Assembly: GCA_947497585.1 (NCBI GenBank)
Contig: CANMHG010000001.1
Coordinates: 62,001 to 126,000, forward strand
DNA from: an uncultured Bacillaceae bacterium
GTDB lineage: Bacteria; Bacillota; Bacilli; Bacillales; Bacillaceae_L
Length of the DNA stretch: 64,000 nt
Direction: 5' to 3'
Positions 52,240 through 60,658 of this stretch are shown here, one piece after another. The notes under the pieces were generated by a model. The model did not search any database. It saw only the letters and a program-made list of their open reading frames with translations, and was not told the origin of the DNA. Made by a program: the position numbers and the translations under genes. The stretch's first letter is position 1; each line of letters begins with the position of its first letter.

Positions 52240-53232
52240 ATGATGAAGCTAAGTACGATGAAAAAGCTTGTAGCAACAGTTGATCAGGATTGGAGAAGTT
52301 CCTTCGCTGAGCAACTTTTAGAAAAATGGGGTTTTGATGAAAAAGAGGTTTATTATTTTCGAGGAAGCGCGAACTTCATCTTTATGTTTAAAAAGGAGAA
52401 TCAGTGGTATTTCCTACGCTGCAATGAGTCTACAGAGAGAACCTTCATAGATTATCAGACAGAGTTACAAATCCTACAGTATCTTGAAAAGGCTTCTATC
52501 TCCATTTCATTACCGGTGAAATCAGAGGATGGAAACTTAATTGAAACGGTAACGACTGAACTCGGGATCTTCCATTGTGTCGTGTTTGAAGGATTAAAAG
52601 GTGAACAAGTTGAGCTTGAGGCTCTTGATGAAGAAGGATATTACATTTGGGGAAAAGCACTTGGTCAACTACATCAAACATTCAAAATGATGCCACAGGA
52701 ATTGAAGGATAGTCGACCTAGTTGGCAAAACCATATTCAGTTTATAAAGGGTACCGTTTCTAGTGATGAACGTGCGTTTTTTAATGAATTATTTGAAGTA
52801 GAGAGTGTATTAACCAGTTTACCAGTTTCAGAGGATACATATGGGCTTATTCATTATGATTTTGAGTTAGATAACCTTAAATGGAATGAGAATGGATTAG
52901 GGATTCTTGACTTTGATGATTGTGTACAGCATTGGTATATTGCAGATATCGCCTATGCACTTCGGGATTTATTTGAAAAAGAAATAGATATAAATCACCC
53001 ATCCTTCGAGCAGTTTATTAAAGGGTATTCTTCAGAAACGAGCATTGAATTAAACTTACTTCAGAAGATAGAATGGTTTATGAGGCTTCATAATCTAGTT
53101 ACGTTTGCAAAGCTTTATCGATCATTAGACCTTAAAGAAGGTGAAACCAACCCACAATGGTTATCTGATTTAAAGGGCAAGTTTGAGTCGAAGCTTGAAA
53201 ACTATAGAAAGTCCTTCTTAATAGAAAAGTAA
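52240..53232 (+). CDS. Aminoglycoside phosphotransferase-like kinase
   Basis: 330 residues of the APH/CHK fold. GSANFIFMFKKENQWYFLRC is the N-lobe, and GLIHYDFELDNLKW with GILDFDDC is the catalytic loop and metal-binding Asp. The HxD motif reads HYD, which fits the family. Substrate may be a small sugar or amino-sugar alcohol; resistance is not implied. GAGGGT precedes the ATG. Confidence 0.88.
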   Translation: MMKLSTMKKLVATVDQDWRSSFAEQLLEKWGFDEKEVYYFRGSANFIFMFKKENQWYFLRCNESTERTFIDYQTELQILQYLEKASISISLPVKSEDGNLIETVTTELGIFHCVVFEGLKGEQVELEALDEEGYYIWGKALGQLHQTFKMMPQELKDSRPSWQNHIQFIKGTVSSDERAFFNELFEVESVLTSLPVSEDTYGLIHYDFELDNLKWNENGLGILDFDDCVQHWYIADIAYALRDLFEKEIDINHPSFEQFIKGYSSETSIELNLLQKIEWFMRLHNLVTFAKLYRSLDLKEGETNPQWLSDLKGKFESKLENYRKSFLIEK

Positions 53233-53243
53233 GCCATTTAAAA

Positions 53244-53277
53244 GACATCATTCCGGTAATTGGAATGGTGTTTTTTG
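53244..53277 (+). terminator. Terminator after the kinase gene
   Basis: ACATCATTCC pairs with GGAATGGTGT, followed by five T. Confidence 0.75.
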
Positions 53278-53360
53278 TCAAGAAAACACTTACAAAAAAA
53301 GGGAATGGAATCAGTTTGCCGAATATTAGTAAGGATATAGAGTTGTGAGGGGGCAGTACC

Positions 53361-54287
53361 ATGAAGGTATTAAAGGAAATGGTAAAGCTTTTTTTGATTT
53401 ATTTGTTGGTTGTTACATGTATAATCCTTTTTGTTCTAGTCCCAAGGACACCAAACCTCGGCGTTGGCGCAGGTTGGGGAGGAGTAATAAATTATGATTA
53501 CTCGTTTAGTTTTGAAGAATATAAGAACAATGTGGTTGGATATCTATCTCAAGTGGCAGAGACAAAAAGCCTAGGGCCTACAAAGTGGAAAACAAGAAGT
53601 GTTGAAGATGAATTGCTGAAGTTTGTTCCTAAAAGCATGCTTGTTGTATTTACAGGACTAATCCTTTGTCTATTCTTTGGAGTACTAAAAGGTATATATG
53701 ATTATCGAAATATCAACACAAAACAAAACTTCCTGGGTAGTGGCACTACTTGGCTCTTTCAGTCAATACCAGATTATTTTATCGTCATGTGTGTAATTTG
53801 GGTTGTTTTCTTTAAGATGCCTTTTACTATTCTTGGGGATGAAGGTTGGTATAAGTTTATTGCACCAGGAATATTAGTTGCGATTGCCCCAACGTTCTAT
53901 GTTGCTAGAATCACGTCAGTATCCTTACTTGGTCAAAAAGATGAACCTCATATTATGGTTGCTTTTTCGAAGGGTTTTACTGAAAAACTAGTACTCTATC
54001 GACACATGTTCAAGCCGTGTATAACTCATGTATCAGGGTACCTTCCTTCGGTTATGGTTTTCTTATTGTCTAACTTGTTAGTTGTTGAGTATTTATTAGC
54101 CTATGAGGGAGCAGCATACCGTTTATTTTCATCAATTGGATACTCAAATTTTATTAGTCCGATGATGCTTGCAAGAAAGGTCGATGAAAGCGGGTTAGTG
54201 ATTGGTATTTGTATCAGTTTTTTAATGTTTGTTATGGTTGCTCATATTGCAAGTAGACTAATTAAATTAAAGCTTGAGCCGAAATGA
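53361..54287 (+). CDS. OppB-like ABC permease
   Basis: 308 residues, six membrane segments with LFFGVLKGIYDY, FQSIPDYFIVMCVIW and GFTEKLVLYRHMFKP, the EAA-type loop of dipeptide permeases (variant). GAGGGGG precedes the ATG. It overlaps the next permease by four bases (ATGA). No ATPase or binding protein gene is adjacent, so the partners must lie elsewhere or the pair is specialised. Confidence 0.85.
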   Translation: MKVLKEMVKLFLIYLLVVTCIILFVLVPRTPNLGVGAGWGGVINYDYSFSFEEYKNNVVGYLSQVAETKSLGPTKWKTRSVEDELLKFVPKSMLVVFTGLILCLFFGVLKGIYDYRNINTKQNFLGSGTTWLFQSIPDYFIVMCVIWVVFFKMPFTILGDEGWYKFIAPGILVAIAPTFYVARITSVSLLGQKDEPHIMVAFSKGFTEKLVLYRHMFKPCITHVSGYLPSVMVFLLSNLLVVEYLLAYEGAAYRLFSSIGYSNFISPMMLARKVDESGLVIGICISFLMFVMVAHIASRLIKLKLEPK

Positions 54288-55198
54288 GGGGAGAGAAGGG
54301 GATGAAACAGAACCGTTTATTACTAATGGGGACTATTATGATCACTTTTCTAGTACTAATTACCATTATTGGACCTCATATTCCATATATAAAAAATGAA
54401 ATAGAAGTAGGGAGTAGGGTGCGTTTTGGGGAGGATAATGTCATTATGACTGCACCATTTTCTCCTGAAGAACAATTTCCTTTTGGGACAGATCGTGAGG
54501 GCCGAGATTTATTGAGTGTCCTAATCGTAGGTGCAAAGGACACGCTTTTAATGATGCTTGTAATTTGTGTTATTCGTTATTTATTTGGAATTCCCTTAGG
54601 CTTGTTAGCATCTAGAGGGAAGGGTTTTTTTTCATGGCTTGTCTCATCATGGAATCATATTTTTTCAAGTATTCCTATTATCTTTTCAGCTATGATTCTA
54701 TTAAGTATTCCTGTACTAGTTATGCATGAATTTAGATTTTATTGGTCCATTCTTATTTTAGCTTTAATAGAGGTTGGAAAAGTTGCTCATATCGTTCAAG
54801 AAGAAACAAGGGGTATTTTAAGTAAGCCTTACATTGAAGCAGGGATAACCGTAGGAATGCATCCTATCAGACAGTTAACGTCAAATATATTACCTAATAT
54901 CTTCCCAGCCATTGTAGTTAATTTCTTTATTGATATTGGTCGTACAGCATTACTAATTGGACAGATGGGGATTTTTGGGATATTTATCTCTCAAGTCTTT
55001 GTTCAGACGGGTTCTATGGTAGCTGAAATGATGAACACAAGCTTAAACTGGTTAACTTTATTAGGACAGGCTCGAAATGATATTCTAAAAGCCTTTTGGA
55101 TTCCGTTTTATACGTGTTTGGCGATTACCTTTACAGTCTTCACATTTAATATTTTGGGAGAAGGACTTAGAAGACATTTTGACCGGCGATCAGCATAA
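54284..55198 (+). CDS. OppC-like ABC permease
   Basis: 304 residues. FGTDREGRDLLSVLIVGAKDTLLM is the OppC start signature, and AGITVGMHPIRQLTSNILPNIFPA is the EAA loop. ATG 54284 overlaps the previous stop; ATG 54302, after GAGGGGAG, is a plausible alternative. It completes the membrane part of a dipeptide-type importer without adjacent partners. Confidence 0.85.
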   Translation: MRGEKGMKQNRLLLMGTIMITFLVLITIIGPHIPYIKNEIEVGSRVRFGEDNVIMTAPFSPEEQFPFGTDREGRDLLSVLIVGAKDTLLMMLVICVIRYLFGIPLGLLASRGKGFFSWLVSSWNHIFSSIPIIFSAMILLSIPVLVMHEFRFYWSILILALIEVGKVAHIVQEETRGILSKPYIEAGITVGMHPIRQLTSNILPNIFPAIVVNFFIDIGRTALLIGQMGIFGIFISQVFVQTGSMVAEMMNTSLNWLTLLGQARNDILKAFWIPFYTCLAITFTVFTFNILGEGLRRHFDRRSA

Positions 55199-55254
55199 AG
55201 GTAGTAGAAAAGAGGTTATTAAGTACTTATGTAAGTTTCTAAAGGAGGAGTTTA

Positions 55255-55632
55255 ATGGATAACAATTATATCAATAATCCCTTCGATGATTTTATGGGAT
55301 GTCAGTATGAAAGAGTAAGTAATACAAATATTAAGGTTACCATGCCTATACAGCCCTTATTTTTAAATACAATTGGTGTTGTACATGGAGGAATTATTTC
55401 TACCCTTGCCGATATTGCTATGGGGAATACAACAAAAACTACAGGTAATAAACAATCGGTTGTTACTGTAGATATTAAGACTTCTTTCTTAAAAGGTGCA
55501 ACTGGAGAGTTTTTGGTTGCTGATGCTCATCTAATAAAGAAAGGCCGAACGTTAAACCACGTAGACTGTTATATTTATGATGAAAATAACGTGCTAGTAG
55601 CAAAATCAAGTGGTATTTTTGCAAATACGTAA
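55255..55632 (+). CDS. PaaI-type hotdog thioesterase
   Basis: 125 residues. VVHGGIISTLADIAMGNTT is the catalytic hotdog helix with the acidic residue, and SVVTVDIKTSFLKGA follows. Typical acyl-CoA thioesterase of the PaaI/YneP group. AAGGAGGAG precedes the ATG. Acyl substrate unknown. Confidence 0.88.
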   Translation: MDNNYINNPFDDFMGCQYERVSNTNIKVTMPIQPLFLNTIGVVHGGIISTLADIAMGNTTKTTGNKQSVVTVDIKTSFLKGATGEFLVADAHLIKKGRTLNHVDCYIYDENNVLVAKSSGIFANT

Positions 55633-55698
55633 TGAATGTATAGGTTTATTTAATAAAGGTCACTCTTTTAATGTTCGGATTGAATAGGAGGGTATGGC

Positions 55699-55989
55699 AT
55701 GGAAGTATGTGAGTTGTGCGGAAGAGATGAAGTTGAGACGACTATCCACCATTTGTTACCTAAAGAAATGGGGGGCACATTTGGTGCTACAGCTAACTTA
55801 TGTATACCGTGTCATAAACAAATACATGCCCTCTATACCAATGGTGAAATCGCAGCCCGTTTAACGACAATCCGGGAATTAAGGGAAGATGAACAACTTG
55901 CAAGCTTTATTAAGTGGATTCGAAAACAACCAGCAAGCAAACTAATGAAAATTCGTAAGTCAAATGAGCGGAAACGTAAAGGAAGATAA
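55699..55989 (+). CDS. HNH endonuclease-like protein
   Basis: 96 residues. CELCG, TIHHLLPKEMGG, ANLCIPCHKQIHALY provide the zinc Cys pairs and the HH/N/H catalytic set of HNH. It has no other domain and no mobile-element context. GGAGGG precedes the ATG. DNA target unknown. Confidence 0.88.
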   Translation: MEVCELCGRDEVETTIHHLLPKEMGGTFGATANLCIPCHKQIHALYTNGEIAARLTTIRELREDEQLASFIKWIRKQPASKLMKIRKSNERKRKGR

Positions 55990-56022
55990 AAATGTGCACA
56001 TTTTCAGAGGTGCACATTTTTT
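55989..56022 (+). terminator. Terminator after the HNH gene
   Basis: AATGTGCAC pairs with GTGCACATT, followed by TTTTATT. Confidence 0.85.
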
Positions 56023-56082
56023 ATTGGATATATTTGGTTTGAAATATGGTACCATAGTAAAAAAGAGAAACTAGGGGGAAAT

Positions 56083-56730
56083 ATGAAAACATTTTTAAAA
56101 TGGATGTTTTGGGTTCTGGCTGTTATTACTCTTATTATTGGGATTATGATTTTTGTATTTTTTCAAAGCATGAAACCAGACAAAAACGAAGTCGCCAAGA
56201 TTGAAAAACAAGCCGAACAATATATCGCCACTACATTTACTGATAAGGTCGTTATTTTTGATACGTTATACGATAATATGGGGAACTTTACACACTTTGA
56301 GTATGCTGCAAACGTTGAAAATAAAAGAGATGGGACGCAATTTCTAGTTTTTTTTAATAAGGAAACAAATCAAATGGAAGATACCTATATAGCAGATAGA
56401 TGGGAAAGAGAGCTAGAAATAGAGATAAGACCGTATCTTGAAAGTACACTGGGTACACTTGATGAACTTTGGATTTTTTATCCAGAACGAACGGGTATTG
56501 AGTTAAACGTTGATCCCAATCAACCAAGTAGCTATAAGGATTATGATGCGAAGCCACATGTGATGATCTTTATTCCGAGGAAAGCAGAGGCTGGAGATAA
56601 AGAACTTTTTGATGGTATTGTAAGTTACTTGAAAAATGAAGCAGGAGTCAAATATGGCAGTGTTTCTCTTGAGTATATCGACCAGGGGGTACAGTTAGAA
56701 GAAGATAAGAGATGGCATGAAGAATTCTAA
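56083..56730 (+). CDS. Membrane-anchored extracytoplasmic protein
   Basis: 215 residues. One N-terminal membrane segment (~7-28) with a cytoplasmic basic start, then a soluble domain (FTHFEYAANVENKRDGTQF, WIFYPERTGIELNVDPNQP). GGGGGA precedes the ATG. No family recognised; secondary structure looks mixed alpha/beta. Confidence 0.7.
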   Translation: MKTFLKWMFWVLAVITLIIGIMIFVFFQSMKPDKNEVAKIEKQAEQYIATTFTDKVVIFDTLYDNMGNFTHFEYAANVENKRDGTQFLVFFNKETNQMEDTYIADRWERELEIEIRPYLESTLGTLDELWIFYPERTGIELNVDPNQPSSYKDYDAKPHVMIFIPRKAEAGDKELFDGIVSYLKNEAGVKYGSVSLEYIDQGVQLEEDKRWHEEF

Positions 56731-56736
56731 AAAGTA

Positions 56737-56781
56737 AAACGAATCAAAGTTACGGTCTAGAGTAACTTTGATTCGTTTTTT
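56737..56781. terminator. Bidirectional terminator between the 56083 and 56757 genes
   Basis: AAACGAATCAAAGTTAC pairs with GTAACTTTGATTCGTTT, an unusually long perfect stem (17 bp) with T runs on both sides; it covers the stop of the minus-strand gene. Confidence 0.9.
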
Positions 56782-56981
56782 GAATCTTTTATTTGCATGT
56801 GTTCAAGTTCAAGTCTTAATTTCTGTGTTTCTATTAGGTAGTTTTCATGCTTTAGTTTCTCTAGCTCTAACTCATCTTTTAGCATGTCTCTTTTTATTTT
56901 TGATTGTTTTTGAAAATGCTCTGTAACAATGGCCACCAATGGAATCGAAAAAATCATGACAATAGCTACTAAACCTGTCAC
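56757..56981 (-). CDS. Small membrane-anchored coiled-coil protein
   Basis: 74 residues. N-terminal membrane segment (VAIVMIFSIPLVAIV) and a long charged coiled coil (LKDELELEKLKHENYL). GTG start with GGAGG eight bases upstream. Resembles the PspB-type layout, but sequence identity is not obvious. Function unknown. Confidence 0.7.
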   Translation of the reverse strand: MTGLVAIVMIFSIPLVAIVTEHFQKQSKIKRDMLKDELELEKLKHENYLIETQKLRLELEHMQIKDSKNESKLL

Positions 56982-57145
56982 CTGAAAAACCTCCTTATCT
57001 TTATTTTTAATACGTTTCTAGTGGTTTAAGAGTTTCACCATTTTTAAAAAGTCTTTTCATAAGTTTAACAAATATGTTAGATTTTTGATATGTAATAAAG
57101 AGAAGTTGATAATCCATGTTTCTTTAATTGAAAGGGGATTCTCTG

Positions 57146-57655
57146 ATGGAGAATGAGGTAATAATTGAACAAGTTGTTAAAATTGAAGATTACGTGGCTG
57201 AGCTTTCTGAACTACTAATACAAGTTGTAGGTGATGGAGCCTCAATTGGTTTCCTGCCACCTTTGAAAATAGAAGAAGCGAGGAGCTATTGGGAAGGTGT
57301 CCTTCAATCCGATTGTATCTTATTCATTGCCAAAGTAAATCAAGAGATTGCAGGAACTGTTCAACTTCATTTGTGTATGAAAGAAAATGGACGTCATCGT
57401 GCAGAAGTCGCCAAATTAATGACACAACCTGGATTTCGTCGAATGGGGATTGGTCGTCAGTTGATGGAAGTGCTTGAAGATAAGGCGAAAGGAGATGGAA
57501 GAACTCTACTTGTTCTCGATACAAGAGAAGGAGACCCATCCAACCGTCTATATCAAGCAATGGGCTACGTGGAAGCAGGGAAAATCCCTAATTACGCCAA
57601 ATCAGCAAACGGTGACTATCATTCTACGGTTTATTATTATAAAGAATTAAAATAA
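57146..57655 (+). CDS. GNAT-family acetyltransferase
   Basis: About 169 residues. VAKLMTQPGFRRMGIGRQLMEVLE is the CoA loop, and GDPSNRLYQAMGYVEAG the C-terminal motif. ATG 57146 has AAAGGGGA upstream; the longer frame starts inside that region. Substrate unknown. Confidence 0.88.
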   Translation: MENEVIIEQVVKIEDYVAELSELLIQVVGDGASIGFLPPLKIEEARSYWEGVLQSDCILFIAKVNQEIAGTVQLHLCMKENGRHRAEVAKLMTQPGFRRMGIGRQLMEVLEDKAKGDGRTLLVLDTREGDPSNRLYQAMGYVEAGKIPNYAKSANGDYHSTVYYYKELK

Positions 57656-57676
57656 CCCGATATTAGGATATTACTA

Positions 57677-57766
57677 ATGACTGAGACTATAAACTATAAA
57701 TCATGGACAATGTGTCTTATTCATGAAAAGAATGAAGAAGGAAAGGTAACTATAGTGAGAATTTAA
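57677..57766 (+). CDS. Very short open frame, uncertain
   Basis: 29 residues, MTETINYKSWTMCLIHEKNE then GKVTIVRI. It resembles the very beginning of some Nudix proteins, so it may be a gene remnant, but the evidence is thin. TTAGGAT precedes the ATG. Confidence 0.2.
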   Translation: MTETINYKSWTMCLIHEKNEEGKVTIVRI

Positions 57767-57842
57767 CATAATTCCTACTATATAGAATTGTGCTGTTTTA
57801 AAACAATAATAATCTAATTAATACGCTAATGGAGGATTTTGA

Positions 57843-58373
57843 ATGGAAATGCAAAGAAATGTGATTTTATATATTGCAACTAGTTTAGATGGCTATATTG
57901 CAAAAGAAGACGACTCACTAGAGTGGCTGTTCAACGTTGAAGGTGAAGGTGATAATGGGTATGAAACATTTTACAACACAGTTGACACTATCATTATGGG
58001 CAGAAAGACATATGAACAAATTCTACATCTAGAAGAAGGTAATTTCCCATACAAGAATAAAAAGTGTTATGTTTTTTCACGTTCCAACACACCTAGCAAT
58101 GAAAACGTTGAATTTGTAAATGAGGATGTTAAGCAGTTTATAAATCGGCTAAAAAATGAGGAAGGTTTGGATATATGGTTAGTTGGTGGAGGTGAATTAC
58201 TTACTACGTTCATAGATAACCGGTTAGTTGATGAAATGATTATTACGATTGCCCCAACCATAATTGGGAAGGGAATTCCATTATTTAAGAATCTAGAGAA
58301 TAAGATAGAATATTCCTTAAAAGAGATTACACGCTTTAATCAGTTTGCACAATTACATTACTGCTTAAAATAA
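57843..58373 (+). CDS. Dihydrofolate reductase-like (RibD C-terminal) protein
   Basis: 176 residues. LYIATSLDGYIAKEDDSLEWL at the start and TIIMGRKTYEQIL, DIWLVGGGELLTTFI are the YwjB/YyaP-type DHFR-like signatures. NADPH-dependent reduction is likely; substrate not known. GGAGGAT precedes the ATG. Confidence 0.88.
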   Translation: MEMQRNVILYIATSLDGYIAKEDDSLEWLFNVEGEGDNGYETFYNTVDTIIMGRKTYEQILHLEEGNFPYKNKKCYVFSRSNTPSNENVEFVNEDVKQFINRLKNEEGLDIWLVGGGELLTTFIDNRLVDEMIITIAPTIIGKGIPLFKNLENKIEYSLKEITRFNQFAQLHYCLK

Positions 58374-58510
58374 GGCCCATCTATAGTGCAGTGTTCTTAA
58401 ACGAAAATCACACTACAGTTTAATTAACCTTAAAATTAAAAATAGCTTGATTATTTCTAAAAGTAATGAATAAAATGGAAACTAAGACAAGTTTTAGGAG
58501 GATTTACAAC

Positions 58511-59296
58511 ATGGGTTTTTTTAATAAGCTTATTTATAGTATGGGGAAATTTGAAAAGTATCCAGATATGGTTAAACAGGGTGTTGGTAAAGCATTTTTA
58601 TACTTATTTTTATTTACTTTACTTTTTGGTACAATACATAGCATTATTATCGGATTTCAGATCAATAAGGATATAGGCGGGTTTGTATCAGATATTAGTG
58701 GAAATATTCCCGAATTTACATTTTCGAATGGTACACTTGATGTGAAAGAACCCATGCCGATTATCCATGAGGATTTAGATGGTAGTACACTTATTATCGA
58801 TACAACTGGACAAACAACTCCTGATATTTTAGATCAATATGAATCAGCTACATTAATTTTATCTGATCAAGTAATTACAAAGGAAAATGGATTTAAATCA
58901 GAAGCATTTTCTTTCGGTGATTTTGTAGGTATTACATTCGATCAGGATGATGTAGTTAACAAATTGCCATTGCTTCAATGGTTTAGTTTTATTGCTGCAT
59001 TCTTTGTGTGGATTGGCTTTTTTATCGGAAAATTATTCAGTTCACTGTTATTAGCTTTGATAGGTTTAATTCTTCTTGCGATTCGAAAAAAGAAGATATC
59101 ATTTGGAGGCTTATACAGTCTAGCTATTTATGCTTTAACCGTACCAATTCTATTAGATATTCTTTTACAAGTATTTGGCGCTGATTTACATAATTTAGTC
59201 TATTATGTTATTGCAATGGCTTATATGTGGCTAGCAATGAAGCACTTTAATTTAAAAGAAGAGAGTGAATTTAGCGAGCCAATTGACAATTACTAA
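58511..59296 (+). CDS. DUF1189 membrane protein
   Basis: About 261 residues. One N-terminal membrane segment, an extracytoplasmic domain (SDISGNIPEFTFSNGTL), and three to four C-terminal segments (WFSFIAAFFVWIGFF), as in DUF1189. ATG 58511 has AGGAGG ten bases upstream; the longer frame starts before it. Function unknown. Confidence 0.85.
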   Translation: MGFFNKLIYSMGKFEKYPDMVKQGVGKAFLYLFLFTLLFGTIHSIIIGFQINKDIGGFVSDISGNIPEFTFSNGTLDVKEPMPIIHEDLDGSTLIIDTTGQTTPDILDQYESATLILSDQVITKENGFKSEAFSFGDFVGITFDQDDVVNKLPLLQWFSFIAAFFVWIGFFIGKLFSSLLLALIGLILLAIRKKKISFGGLYSLAIYALTVPILLDILLQVFGADLHNLVYYVIAMAYMWLAMKHFNLKEESEFSEPIDNY

Positions 59297-59327
59297 AATT
59301 ATGAATAGGAAAGAAACTAAGTTGCTG

Positions 59328-59360
59328 AACAACCAATTCGTTGAATTGGTTGTTTTTTTA
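59328..59360 (+). terminator. Terminator after the DUF1189 gene
   Basis: AACAACCAATTC pairs with GAATTGGTTGTT, followed by seven T. Confidence 0.88.
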
Positions 59361-59423
59361 TAGGTAAAAAGTATTGAAGTTTATAAATTATACCACTCAT
59401 GGTAAAAATTTGTTGTTCATGTT

Positions 59424-60242
59424 ATGGGGAAATTATATAATAAAGTCGAAAAATGTAGCTTGAAGTATTCAATCGAGATCACTAAGGGGGTCATGAAGAC
59501 ATTGCAAAAGGAAAAAGAAGGTCCATTAGTATATGCAGATGCAATGGCATCGATTGAAGCCATGGCTAAGGTTGAGGTCATGGATAAGTACTTAGACTAT
59601 TATGGTAAGAAAATAGAATCTATAGAAATTCGAAGAGTTATTAATGATATTTTTGCTATAAATCTGAATAGAGTATCAGAGGAGGGAGAGGGCAAGGCTA
59701 CTCAAGCCTATCCAGATGAAATTATGCAAGGAATAAGAAAGGTCCTTTCGATGGAAGGAACTCTTGTTGAGCAAGATGCTTTTATTATGTCTCTGCCTAA
59801 AGTAAAAGTAATGGATTTATATCTAGAATATTATGGTGATAAAATAGAAAGTTCAGAGATTCGTAGAGTGATTAACCAAATCTATGGTATTAATTTAAAT
59901 GGAATTTCTGGTTTAGAGGCAGCACGTATATCTCTCTACTCTAAAGGTCAATGGATTTCAAAAACGGAACGTGATCTATTTGAGGTACATACTGGAACTG
60001 GAGACATTGATGTATGGATTTTACCTTCAATGTATTTAATTGAGAATACAGGTATAACAACATTACCTGAGGAACTACAAGATTTATTGAAAAACCTTGG
60101 GTACTGGTATAACAGTGTTAAGGGTGCGTTCTACTACTCAACAAACAGCAATGTAACCGTACCAGATGTGTTTAAAGGCCAAACGATGGGTGCAATTAGC
60201 AACATTGTTAATTTAATTACAGCTAATAATCCAGATTTATAG
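59424..60242 (+). CDS. Protein with internal duplication, unknown function
   Basis: 272 residues. Residues ~22-85 and ~102-162 repeat at an offset of 77: MDKYLDYYGKKIESIEIRRV versus MDLYLEYYGDKIESSEIRRV, then INLNRVS versus INLNGIS. The remainder (DLFEVHTGTGDIDVWI, LKNLGYWYNSVKGAFYY) is unique. No recognisable family. No strong ribosome site before ATG 59424; AAGGGGG precedes a later ATG at 59493 but too closely. Start is uncertain. Confidence 0.65.
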   Translation: MGKLYNKVEKCSLKYSIEITKGVMKTLQKEKEGPLVYADAMASIEAMAKVEVMDKYLDYYGKKIESIEIRRVINDIFAINLNRVSEEGEGKATQAYPDEIMQGIRKVLSMEGTLVEQDAFIMSLPKVKVMDLYLEYYGDKIESSEIRRVINQIYGINLNGISGLEAARISLYSKGQWISKTERDLFEVHTGTGDIDVWILPSMYLIENTGITTLPEELQDLLKNLGYWYNSVKGAFYYSTNSNVTVPDVFKGQTMGAISNIVNLITANNPDL

Positions 60243-60260
60243 AGAAACAGATAAATAAAA

Positions 60261-60296
60261 AAACAGGTGATTTTACTAAAATCGCCTGTTTTTTTA
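60261..60296 (+). terminator. Terminator after the duplicated-domain gene
   Basis: AAACAGGTGATTTT pairs with AAAATCGCCTGTTT, followed by T. Confidence 0.88.
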
Positions 60297-60302
60297 TTTA
60301 TG

Positions 60303-60413
60303 TTACTTACTATTCATAGTTTTAATACGGATACCACAATTACATTTCACACTATGCTTTAGCATTTTAACAATACCCTGGCATTTTGGACAAATCTTCT
60401 GCTTAGTTAACAT
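60303..60413 (-). CDS. Small zinc-ribbon-like protein
   Basis: 36 residues on the minus strand, MLTKQKICPKCQGIVKMLKH with CNCGIRIK further on. Cys-x-x-Cys and Cys-x-Cys pairs suit a small zinc ribbon. AAAGGAAG precedes the ATG at about ten bases. No homologue named. Confidence 0.6.
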   Translation of the reverse strand: MLTKQKICPKCQGIVKMLKHSVKCNCGIRIKTMNSK

Positions 60414-60622
60414 AGATTTCTTCTTCCTTTCTATGATGACTCTTTATTATATTTATTCTGCAAAATAACTGGCTATTTTGCTCTATATTTCAACCGACAA
60501 AATGTACACTCAAGAAAATTTATATATTTTATGATAACATTTATTAAAGTAAAATCAATACTTTTTTATAATAACTATAATTAAAAGAATATTTTAAATA
60601 GTTACCACTTGTATCATAAATA

Positions 60623-60651
60623 CAAAAAAAGAACACCTTGTCTGGTGTTCT
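60623..60651 (-). terminator. Terminator after the CAP-domain gene
   Basis: On the minus strand AAGAACACC pairs with GGTGTTCTT, followed by TTTTT. Confidence 0.85.
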
Positions 60652-60658
60652 TGCTAAG

